Below are positions 56,994 to 64,000 of a stretch of DNA of 64,000 bases, in pieces. Numbering within the stretch: position 1 is the stretch's first letter; every line of letters begins with the position of its first letter. Below the pieces are notes generated by a model. It was not told the origin of the DNA. It searched no databases and was given only the letters and a program-made list of their open reading frames with translations. Position numbers and translations under genes: made by a program. The stretch is from Herminiimonas fonticola (lineage in GTDB: Bacteria; Pseudomonadota; Gammaproteobacteria; Burkholderiales; Burkholderiaceae_D), in contig NZ_PTLZ01000003.1 in the NCBI RefSeq assembly GCF_003293745.1, positions 62,001 through 126,000 of the forward strand. Reading direction: 5' to 3'.

Positions 56994-57911
56994 TTAAGCA
57001 GAGTTCTGGGTATCGAATTCTGCTTTCGCAAATAACTCTGCAGTCCATTCCGCGAAGGCTCTTACCTTTGCCGACAGATGTCGATTCGGTGGATACAAAA
57101 TCCATACGGGAATCACTTCAGATACGTAGCCGTCAAGTACAGGCACCAGCTGACCCGAAGCGGTGTATTCAGTTGCGATAAACGTCGGCAGTTGTATCAA
57201 GCCTATGCCTGAGCAGGCAGCGACTGCGCATATATCGAAATCGTTGATAGCGACCCGTGGGCGACCCTGGATCGTAGTCTGTACTTCGCCTTGCTCATAA
57301 ATGAATGGATAAGTCTTGCCGGTTTTGGATGAGAAAAAACTGACGACTTGATGGCGCTCCAGTTCTTCCAGATCTTTTGGCGTGCCGTGTTTGGCGAGAT
57401 AGGAGGGCGCTCCATAGGTGATCATGCGGAATTCGCCCAGACGACGTGCCACCAGCGATTCGTCGTTGATATCGCCCCCGCGGATCACGCAATCTATCCC
57501 TTCATTGATCAGATCCACTGGTCTGTCAGAACAACCCATTTCGAGATCGATCTCGGGGTAACGATCAAAGAATTCGGCGAGTGCAGGGGCGAGAATGCGA
57601 CGACCGACTGCACTGGGTACGTCGACGCGTAATCTGCCTTTCGGTGTCATCGCAGCATGGCTGACAGCGGCTTCGGTTTCTTCCAGTTCACCCAACAAAC
57701 GTATCGCGCGCTCGTAATAGCCTGCGCCTTCCGGCGTGACGCTGACGTGGCGCGTGGTGCGGTTCAACAGTTTGACGCGCAAGCGTTTTTCCAATGCGAT
57801 GACTTGTGCAGATACGGTCGCCTTCGGCAAATTCAATGAGACTGCAGCTTTGGTGAAGCTCGTTAGTTCAACCACGCGGGTAAAGGCCAGCATTGTGTCG
57901 AAGCGATCCAT
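56994..57911 (-). CDS. LysR-family transcriptional regulator
   Basis: 305-residue LysR regulator. N-terminal winged HTH (MLAFTRVVELTSFTKAAVSLNLPKATVSAQV, described in parts), followed by linker helix and periplasmic-binding-protein-like co-inducer domain (GRLRVDVPSAVGRRILAPAL ...). Subfamily resembles the CrgA-type. It is divergent from the GST gene 58060-58695, so regulation of that gene, with autoregulation in the 148-bp space, is plausible but not shown. Confidence 0.92.
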   Translation of the reverse strand: MDRFDTMLAFTRVVELTSFTKAAVSLNLPKATVSAQVIALEKRLRVKLLNRTTRHVSVTPEGAGYYERAIRLLGELEETEAAVSHAAMTPKGRLRVDVPSAVGRRILAPALAEFFDRYPEIDLEMGCSDRPVDLINEGIDCVIRGGDINDESLVARRLGEFRMITYGAPSYLAKHGTPKDLEELERHQVVSFFSSKTGKTYPFIYEQGEVQTTIQGRPRVAINDFDICAVAACSGIGLIQLPTFIATEYTASGQLVPVLDGYVSEVIPVWILYPPNRHLSAKVRAFAEWTAELFAKAEFDTQNSA

Positions 57912-58059
57912 CGCGTTTTTCCGTTATCGATTAAAGTTGTTGTGATTCTAGTGTATTTATTCTCACGCTTCTTTGAAAGCAGGGACCTTACGCGCTGCGT
58001 CACGAGATCTTTTTAAGTTGCCATCAAATGCAATCTCATTTTACTCAACAGGAAACTGC

Positions 58060-58695
58060 ATGATTACTCTCTATACGTGGACCACGCCGAACGGGCGCAA
58101 ACCGGCAATCATGCTGGAAGAACTCGGTGTGCCTTATCAGGTACGTGCGGTCAATATCGGCAAGGATGAGCAGTTCGCACCATCCTTTTTGGCGATTGCG
58201 CCGAACAACAAGATTCCCGCTATCGTGGATGAAGATGCAGAAGGCGGTCCGCTGCCGATTTTCGAGAGCGGTGCGATCCTGACTTATCTGGCAGAAAAGC
58301 ATGGGCGTTTTTTGGCTCCTTCCGGTCGTGCACGCTATAAGGCACTGGAATGGTTGCATTGGCAGATCGGTGGACTGGGTCCGATGCTGGGTCAGCTCGG
58401 ATTCTTTGGCGTGCGCTCCAAAGATAAATCACCGCTGGCAATTGATCGTTTTGTCGAAGAGTCGGATCGGCTGCTGACGGTGATGGACAAGCAGCTTGCC
58501 AGCAGTACTTATCTGGCTGGTGACGACTATACGATTGCGGATATTGCGTGTTACCCGTGGACCATCGCAGCAACGATTACCTTGAAAGACGTGCTGGCGG
58601 AAAGCCTGGCGACCAAACCATCTGTGCATCGCTGGTTGCAAACTGTAGGTGAGCGCCCAGCAGTGAAAAGAGGGATGACAATTCCCAAGCTTTAA
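58060..58695 (+). CDS. Glutathione S-transferase, Nu-class (YfcG-like)
   Basis: 211-residue GST. Thioredoxin-like N-terminal domain with YTWTTPNGRKPAIMLEEL, where TPNG places the active-site Thr/Asn as in the Nu-class YfcG; glutathione-binding NNKIPAIVD and FESGAILTYLAEK follow. The C-terminal helical domain has GDDYTIADIACYPW. ATG at 58060 has AGGAAA six bases upstream. It lies divergent to a LysR regulator, with a terminator downstream. Confidence 0.92.
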   Translation: MITLYTWTTPNGRKPAIMLEELGVPYQVRAVNIGKDEQFAPSFLAIAPNNKIPAIVDEDAEGGPLPIFESGAILTYLAEKHGRFLAPSGRARYKALEWLHWQIGGLGPMLGQLGFFGVRSKDKSPLAIDRFVEESDRLLTVMDKQLASSTYLAGDDYTIADIACYPWTIAATITLKDVLAESLATKPSVHRWLQTVGERPAVKRGMTIPKL

Positions 58696-58710
58696 AGCGA
58701 GACTGAAATA

Positions 58711-58742
58711 AAAAACGCTCGATATCTTTATCGAGCGTTTTT
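58711..58742. terminator. Bidirectional terminator between GST and tetR-like gene
   Basis: 14-bp perfect stem AAAAACGCTCGATA / TATCGAGCGTTTTT with a TCTT loop, between convergent genes. Confidence 0.92.
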
Positions 58743-58771
58743 GTTTTTCTACGAGAATTTCGTTCAGCGAA

Positions 58772-59416
58772 TTAGCTAGCGATCTGCTTGTATATTGGCC
58801 ATGCACGCATTGCAGTCGCGGCGATCGCCAGCAGCTTGTCACGATTACCACCGCTATCTCGCGCTTGCGTCGACATGCCTTGAATCACTGTTGTATAAAA
58901 ACTTGCAAGCGCACCGGCATCTGTATCCGGATGCAATTCGCCTTCGGCAATTCCCCTTTCTATTCTTGTCGTGATCAGGGTTTCCACATTATCGCGACGC
59001 TCGGTCATCGCGCTCTGCACATGTTCGGATGAAGCAGAGCAGTTGGTGGCAGCGGTTACGACCAGACAACCGGGCGGATGACTCGGACAAGTGTTATCTA
59101 CAGCACTGCTTTGCAACAGACGTTCAATCGCATCGCGCGCAGTCGGTGCCTGATTGAACAGGCACTGCAACGCGTCGCAACTCTTGGTTGAATAACGTTC
59201 TACCGCTTCCAGAAAGAGCTTTTCCTTGTCACCGAATGCAGCATACAAACTCGGCGGCGTAATTCCCATCGCCGACGTCAATTCCTGCAGCGAAGCAGCT
59301 TCATAACCGTAACGCCAAAACACCAGCATCGCGCGTTCGAGCGCAACTTCGCGATCGAATGAAAGCGGTCGGCCAGTCTTTTTACGTGGTTTTTCGGATT
59401 TATTTTCTATTTCCAT
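58772..59416 (-). CDS. TetR-family transcriptional regulator
   Basis: 214-residue TetR regulator. HTH domain at about 20-65 (ALERAMLVFWRYGYEAASLQ, MGITPPSLYAAFGDKEKLF). The C-terminal half has Cys-rich PPGCLVVTAATNCSA. The ATG at 59416 has no clear ribosome site; an in-frame GTG at 59443 would add nine residues. An operator-like palindrome overlaps its start codon and a better copy lies 65 bp upstream, which suggests autoregulation and control of the divergent hydrolase/RND genes. Confidence 0.9.
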   Translation of the reverse strand: MEIENKSEKPRKKTGRPLSFDREVALERAMLVFWRYGYEAASLQELTSAMGITPPSLYAAFGDKEKLFLEAVERYSTKSCDALQCLFNQAPTARDAIERLLQSSAVDNTCPSHPPGCLVVTAATNCSASSEHVQSAMTERRDNVETLITTRIERGIAEGELHPDTDAGALASFYTTVIQGMSTQARDSGGNRDKLLAIAATAMRAWPIYKQIAS

Positions 59417-59428
59417 AGTGATCGATAG
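59415..59428. promoter_or_regulatory. Candidate TetR operator, start-proximal copy
   Basis: ATAGTGATCGATAG overlaps the tetR-like start codon and matches the upstream palindrome at 11 of 14 positions. Confidence 0.45.
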
Positions 59429-59479
59429 TAAACCTCTTGACACCTGAAAACAAGCGCTATAAAGTCACAAACTTAATTC

Positions 59480-59493
59480 ATAGCGATCGCTAT
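59480..59493. promoter_or_regulatory. Candidate TetR operator, perfect palindrome
   Basis: ATAGCGATCGCTAT, a perfect 14-bp palindrome, in the 277-bp space between the divergent tetR-like gene and the peptide/hydrolase/RND genes. The remaining part, 59494-59693, is AT-rich and holds no ORF I can support. Confidence 0.62.
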
Positions 59494-59693
59494 TAAATAT
59501 GACGTTTGCATGACAAGGCGTCATTTCCCAGAGTGTATTTATTAAAAAGATGATTGAAGGTCATCAATTTTTGCGTCAAATATGATCGACTGTCCAGAAA
59601 TTATAGATAGTTCTTCATAAATATCAGTATTTATCTTTGATTGATGGATTCATATACTCCTTCCATCGAATCAAGTTTTACGGGAGCAACAAA

Positions 59694-59900
59694 ATGAAAA
59701 ATCAAATTTCTCGGCGTATTTCGCGTCACTTATACCAAGCCACTGCTGTTGCCGCAAGCACATTGGTGATCTCTGTTGCACTGCAAAACGGTGCTTTCCA
59801 GGATGCGATTTACGACGGTGCACTGACCGGCGGTGCAATGTGGGCCAGCGCAACTTCGGTCGGTTCTTTTGCACAATCGACTTCGGTGGAGCATCGCTGA
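59694..59900 (+). CDS. Small hydrophobic peptide of unknown function
   Basis: 68-residue protein starting at ATG 59694 with GGGAG eight bases upstream. A basic start (MKNQISRRISRHLYQ) precedes a hydrophobic segment at about 16-30 (ATAVAASTLVISVAL). The rest is Gly/Ala/Ser-rich (DGALTGGAMWASATSVGSFAQ). It could be a membrane-inserted or secreted peptide. Its stop is one base before the hydrolase start, so the two are translationally coupled. No family recognised. Confidence 0.72.
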   Translation: MKNQISRRISRHLYQATAVAASTLVISVALQNGAFQDAIYDGALTGGAMWASATSVGSFAQSTSVEHR

Positions 59901-59901
59901 G

Positions 59902-60720
59902 ATGAGTTCGACCGGCACAAGTTCAGCGTTTGATCCTTTGACCACTTCGTTCAAGACGTCGGCAGAATCGCGCGAAATCGGTTTGCGCGTATTTGGCAAA
60001 AACGGTGGAAAAAGCAGAACAGCTGAATTGTTGCCGCTCGTCGTTTACTTCCACGGTGGCTTCTTCACTTGCGGTGCGGTGGAAGATGCTGATGGCATTG
60101 CCAGCGCATTGTCGGAAAAAGCAGTCGTTGTCGCCGTGGATTATCCACTTGCCGGCGATGATTCCTTTCTCGATATCACCGAAGTTGCATTCGAAGCCTT
60201 GCAATGGGCATACGACCATGCAGACGGATTAGGCGCTGACGGCACGCGCGTGATGGTGGCTGGCGATCAGGCAGGCGGCAATCTGGCCGCGGCAGTTGCG
60301 ATGATTGCACGCGACAGATTGACACCAACCACACGCGGCATCTGCCTCAAAGGTCAGATTTTGATCACACCTATGCTGGATCCTACCCAATCGACCAAAT
60401 CCATGAAGGCACTTGGTAAATGCGTGTGTCAGGAAGGTTGGGCTGCATACCTGCCTTCGACAAGTGACGCCTTGCACCCGTATGCGGCGCCTGCGCAATC
60501 GCGTCGTCTCAGTGGTTTGGTTCCGGCATTGGTAATCACCGCACAGAACGATGCCTTGCGCGATGAAGCCGAGCAGTACGCATCAAGTTTGATCGCCGCC
60601 GGCGTACCGGTACAGGTTCGTCGCTTTGCTGCAGAAAGCGGACAACTGGTCGATCCGACTCACGCAAGTTTTTCATCCGTCATTTCAACGATTAAGCAAT
60701 TTATTCAGGATCCAGCCTGA
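59902..60720 (+). CDS. Alpha/beta-hydrolase, HSL type, without catalytic serine
   Basis: 272-residue HSL/esterase-like alpha/beta-hydrolase. The oxyanion motif is present as YFHGGFF (His50-Gly-Gly). The nucleophile elbow reads GDQAGGN, so the catalytic Ser of GDSAGGN is Gln123 (codon CAG at 60268-60270). The acid Asp is kept in NDALRDEAEQYA (D217). The usual HGF with the catalytic His is replaced by THASF-type sequence, so the His is uncertain. As read, hydrolysis is unlikely; a ligand-binding or adaptor role is inference. ATG 59902 is just after the small peptide gene. Confidence 0.85.
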   Translation: MSSTGTSSAFDPLTTSFKTSAESREIGLRVFGKNGGKSRTAELLPLVVYFHGGFFTCGAVEDADGIASALSEKAVVVAVDYPLAGDDSFLDITEVAFEALQWAYDHADGLGADGTRVMVAGDQAGGNLAAAVAMIARDRLTPTTRGICLKGQILITPMLDPTQSTKSMKALGKCVCQEGWAAYLPSTSDALHPYAAPAQSRRLSGLVPALVITAQNDALRDEAEQYASSLIAAGVPVQVRRFAAESGQLVDPTHASFSSVISTIKQFIQDPA

Positions 60721-60802
60721 TCCGGCACTTTTTGGCAAAAGCCTTTTCATCTTTCACAAACATCCTTATTTACGCTTACTTAATTTTTCAGGTGAATAAA
60801 AA

Positions 60803-62029
60803 ATGCAAACCTCCACCACACCACGGTTTTCTCGTAGCGCGATTGCGATTGCAGTCGGCGTCCTATTAGTCATTGGTGTCGCTACCGTATCGTTGACCGG
60901 CCATGCAGAAAAATCTGCACCTGCTGCACCGGCAGCGACACCAGTTACGGTTGCGAGTGTCATCGAACGCTCTGTTACTGAATGGGACGATTTTTCCGGC
61001 AGGGTGGAGGCGATAGAACGGGTTGAAATTCGTCCGCGCATATCCGGCACCATCGACGCTGTGCATTTTCAGGATGGTCAGTTGGTGAAAAAAGGCGCAT
61101 TGCTGTTCACCATCGATCCACGTCCATACAAGGCTGAACTGGCGCGTGCCGAAGCTGCACGCGCAGGCGCGCAGGCCCGTTTGACATTGTCAAAAACAGA
61201 ACTGGATCGTACCCGTCGTTTGCTGGAAGACCGTGCAGTTGCGCAACGTGAGCTGGACCAACGCGAAAATGCATTGCACGAAGCTGATGCCAATCTGAAA
61301 GCTGCAGATGCTGCAGTACTGACCGCACGTTTGAATCTGCAATACACCGAAATCACGGCGCCAGTTAGCGGCCGCGTCTCGCGTGCCGAGATCACAGTCG
61401 GCAATCTGGTGGCAACCGGACCAACCGCACCGACATTGACGACACTGGTTTCGGTATCGCCGGTCTACGTCAATTTTGAAGTCGACGAACCTACTTATAT
61501 TCGTTATGCAGGCAACGGCACGGTCGGCAACAGCGGTGTGAATCGCGTCCCGGTTTCCATCGGTCTGACCAGTGAAGAAGGTTATCCGCGTCAAGGTCAT
61601 GTGAAGTCCTTTGACAATCGCATCGACAACAGCTCCGGCACGATACGCGTGCGCGCCGTGTTCGCAAATGAAGACGGCACGCTGACGCCAGGCATGTACG
61701 CACGCGTACGTACCGGCGACTCCAATGCAAAGAATGCATTGCTGATCGATGACAAGGCAGTCGGTACCGACCAGGACAAGAAGTTCGTGATGGTGGTCGG
61801 TGCGGATAACAAGGCGGTTTATCGTCCGGTGACTTTGGGCCCTATGGTGGAAGGTTTGCGCGTGGTTCGCAGCGGCTTGAAACTGGATGAGCGAATTGTC
61901 GTGAACGGTCTGCAACGGATACGTCCGAATGACACCGTCGCACCGGAAGTCGTGAAGATGGATGCGCGTGTTGCGAGCGCCAATACAGGCAAGTCGGCAG
62001 GGCAGGCGGCTTCGAGTGCAGTCAACTAA
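60803..62029 (+). CDS. RND efflux periplasmic adaptor (MexE-like)
   Basis: 408-residue membrane-fusion protein of the HlyD/AcrA group. An N-terminal membrane helix or signal anchor (about 11-32, IAVGVLLVIGVATVSL) without lipobox Cys. The lipoyl halves (VEIRPRISGTIDAVHFQDGQ and TEITAPVSGRVSRAEITVGN) flank a coiled-coil hairpin, followed by a beta-barrel and membrane-proximal domain. It joins the inner-membrane pump to an outer-membrane channel. It lies 82 bp after the hydrolase and 82 bp before the pump gene, as in mexEF-type operons. Confidence 0.94.
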   Translation: MQTSTTPRFSRSAIAIAVGVLLVIGVATVSLTGHAEKSAPAAPAATPVTVASVIERSVTEWDDFSGRVEAIERVEIRPRISGTIDAVHFQDGQLVKKGALLFTIDPRPYKAELARAEAARAGAQARLTLSKTELDRTRRLLEDRAVAQRELDQRENALHEADANLKAADAAVLTARLNLQYTEITAPVSGRVSRAEITVGNLVATGPTAPTLTTLVSVSPVYVNFEVDEPTYIRYAGNGTVGNSGVNRVPVSIGLTSEEGYPRQGHVKSFDNRIDNSSGTIRVRAVFANEDGTLTPGMYARVRTGDSNAKNALLIDDKAVGTDQDKKFVMVVGADNKAVYRPVTLGPMVEGLRVVRSGLKLDERIVVNGLQRIRPNDTVAPEVVKMDARVASANTGKSAGQAASSAVN

Positions 62030-62111
62030 ATCGAAATTCAATTTGATTTAAACCATCAAGTTGAATTTCCAAGCTGACTTCACTATCCACATTTAAAAAG
62101 AAGAAACTGAA

Positions 62112-64000
62112 ATGAATATCTCTCGATTTTTTATCGATCGCCCCATCTTTGCCGGCGTGCTGTCGGCCATCATCCTGATCGGTGGTTTGATCTCGATGGT
62201 CAGTCTGCCGATTTCCGAGTATCCGGAAGTCGTTCCCCCATCGGTCGTGGTCAAGGCCAACTTCCCCGGTGCCAATCCGCAAACCATCGCGGAAACCGTT
62301 TCCACGCCGATTGAAGAGCAGATCAACGGCGTCGAAGGTATGTTGTACATGCAATCGCAAGCAACGTCCGATGGCTTGATGACATTGACGGTTACTTTCA
62401 AACTGGGTGTGTCGCCGGATCAGGCGCAACAACTGGTGCAGAACCGTGTGAATCAGGCATTGCCTCGTTTGCCCGATGTCGTACAGCGACTCGGCGTGAC
62501 GACGACCAAGAGTTCGCCTGATCTGACGATGGTGGTCCATTTGGTGTCGCCTAACGATAGATACGACATGGCCTACCTGCGTAACTATGCCGTGCTGAAT
62601 GTGAAAGATCGTTTGGCGCGCTTGCCAGGCATAGGCGCAGTGCAACTGTTCGGTTCGGGTGATTACTCGATGCGCGTCTGGCTGGATCCGCGCAAGGTTG
62701 CCGAACGCGGCTTGTCGGCCAATGATGTGGTTGAGGCGATTCGCGAGCAGAACGTCAATGTCGCTGCCGGTGTGATAGGTGCATCGCCATCCGTACCGGG
62801 TGTCGATTATCAAATCTCTGTGAATGCACAAGGTCGTTTGACGACCGAAGACGAGTTCCGCGATATCGTTATCCGCACCTCGCCTGATGGTGTGGTCACA
62901 CGCTTGCGCGATGTGGCACGTGTGGAACTGGGTGCCAGCGAATATGCATTGCGTTCTTTGCTGAACAACAAGTCTGCGGTAGCGATTCCTATTTTCCAGT
63001 CGCCAGGTTCCAATGCGCTGGATATTTCTAACAACGTCCGCAAGACGATGGCCGAGTTGAAAAAGGACATGCCGGAAGGCGTCGACTACAGCATCGTTTA
63101 CGATCCGACCCAGTTCGTACGGGCGTCGATTGAAGCGGTTGTGCATACCTTGCTGGAAGCGATTCTGCTGGTCGTGATCGTCGTGATCATCTTCCTGCAA
63201 ACATGGCGCGCATCGATCATTCCCTTGCTGGCGGTGCCGGTGTCGGTGATCGGTACGTTCGCGGTGATGATGGGACTCGGCTTTTCGATCAATGCGCTCA
63301 GTCTGTTCGGGCTCGTGCTGGCAATCGGTATCGTCGTCGATGATGCGATTGTGGTGGTCGAGAATGTCGAGCGGAATATTGAAGACGGACTCACCGCGCG
63401 TGAAGCGACTTACAAGGCGATGCGTGAAGTGTCCGGCCCGATTGTGGCGATTGCGCTGACTTTGTCGGCTGTATTTATTCCGCTCGCATTTGTCAGCGGT
63501 TTGACTGGTCAGTTCTTCAAACAGTTCGCTTTGACAATTGCGATTTCGACCGTGATCTCGGCTTTCAACTCGCTGACCTTGTCGCCTGCATTGGCTGCCT
63601 TGCTGCTGAAAAGCCACGGCGCGCCGAAAGACAAATTCCAGTTGTTGATCGATCGTCTATTCGGCTGGTTCTTCACACGCTTTAATAAAGTCTTCCATCG
63701 CGGTTCGGAAAAATACGGCACCGGCGTTACCGGTGTGTTGAAACGCAAATCGGCATCGCTGGCAGTGTATGCAGTGTTGATAGGTGCGACGATGTTCCTG
63801 TTCCATCATGTACCGGCCGGCTTCATTCCTGGCCAGGACAAGCAGTATCTGGTTGGTTTTGCACAATTGCCGGATGCCGCTTCGCTGGATCGTACGGAAG
63901 ACGTGATCCGTCAAATGTCCGAAATCGGCATGAAGACACCGGGCGTTGAATCGGCAGTGGCTTTCCCTGGCCTGTCTATCAATGGCTTCGTCAACAGCCC
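62112..64000 (+). CDS. RND multidrug efflux pump (MexF/HAE1 family), 5' part
   Basis: The frame runs from ATG 62112 to the end of the window without a stop (629 complete codons). Start MNISRFFIDRPIFAGVLSAI is the RND hallmark. First membrane helix about 10-30, porter domain with GANPQTIAETVSTPIEEQ and SPDQAQQLVQNRV, helices 2-6 from about residue 340. The proton-relay Asp pair lies in GIVVDDAIVVVENVER (about 408-415). Substrate not known; the adaptor and pump resemble MexEF. A long antisense frame covers the same DNA and is a shadow. Confidence 0.96.
   Translation, partial: MNISRFFIDRPIFAGVLSAIILIGGLISMVSLPISEYPEVVPPSVVVKANFPGANPQTIAETVSTPIEEQINGVEGMLYMQSQATSDGLMTLTVTFKLGVSPDQAQQLVQNRVNQALPRLPDVVQRLGVTTTKSSPDLTMVVHLVSPNDRYDMAYLRNYAVLNVKDRLARLPGIGAVQLFGSGDYSMRVWLDPRKVAERGLSANDVVEAIREQNVNVAAGVIGASPSVPGVDYQISVNAQGRLTTEDEFRDIVIRTSPDGVVTRLRDVARVELGASEYALRSLLNNKSAVAIPIFQSPGSNALDISNNVRKTMAELKKDMPEGVDYSIVYDPTQFVRASIEAVVHTLLEAILLVVIVVIIFLQTWRASIIPLLAVPVSVIGTFAVMMGLGFSINALSLFGLVLAIGIVVDDAIVVVENVERNIEDGLTAREATYKAMREVSGPIVAIALTLSAVFIPLAFVSGLTGQFFKQFALTIAISTVISAFNSLTLSPALAALLLKSHGAPKDKFQLLIDRLFGWFFTRFNKVFHRGSEKYGTGVTGVLKRKSASLAVYAVLIGATMFLFHHVPAGFIPGQDKQYLVGFAQLPDAASLDRTEDVIRQMSEIGMKTPGVESAVAFPGLSINGFVNS

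Noticed and set aside
62022-63617. 531-residue antisense frame opposite the RND pump
   Set aside because: It is composed of His/Arg/Asp-rich shadow sequence opposite a clear RND gene, with no start signal or family resemblance.

Overview
The window looks like chromosomal core sequence of a beta-proteobacterium of the order Burkholderiales, most likely Oxalobacteraceae close to Herminiimonas/Janthinobacterium. This is inferred from gene order (sdhB-sdhE-gltA-odhA-odhB-lpd-zapE; tig-clpP-clpX-lon-hupB-tRNA-ppiD), protein sequences and moderate GC. No database search was possible. There is no prophage, transposase, CRISPR array or rRNA operon, and only three tRNA genes.

Region 1 (1-10400): the end of sdhB, the flavinylation factor sdhE, citrate synthase, and the three 2-oxoglutarate dehydrogenase subunits (odhA, odhB, lpd), followed by a small lipoprotein, the ATPase zapE and an uncharacterised exported coiled-coil protein. 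Region 2 (10400-18500): a cold-shock gene with a long leader, a thioredoxin-like gene, a tightly overlapped operon tsaB-rimI-udg-DUF1853, lplT, alr and radA. Region 3 (18500-31200): squalene genes hpnCDE on the minus strand, then tRNA-Leu, trigger factor, ClpP, ClpX, Lon, HU, tRNA-Val, tRNA-Asp and PpiD, a protein-folding and proteolysis block.

Region 4 (31200-46650): tesA/ybbA divergent pair, nnr (NAD(P)HX repair), a dadA-like oxidase, a 49-residue membrane protein, an AI-2E-type permease, DoxX and purL. A 550-bp non-coding element built from nested inverted repeats follows, then a minus-strand operon selO-msrB-yciB-bolA with ATGA overlaps and a parvulin gene. Region 5 (46650-56900): a complete five-gene branched-chain-type ABC transporter whose second ATPase has Arg in place of the Walker A Lys, a membrane diguanylate cyclase, a phospholipase-D-type lipoprotein, a small YjfB-type gene behind a near-consensus FliA (sigma-28) promoter, a DUF924 gene and a zinc-finger gene.

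Region 6 (56900-64000): LysR and GST divergent pair, then a TetR regulator facing an apparent operon of a 68-residue hydrophobic peptide, an alpha/beta-hydrolase whose nucleophile Ser is Gln, an RND adaptor and an RND pump cut by the window end. Two related palindromes lie in the TetR promoter region. This TetR/peptide/serine-less hydrolase/RND arrangement, the nested inverted-repeat element and the FliA-yjfB link are the parts most worth a second look.
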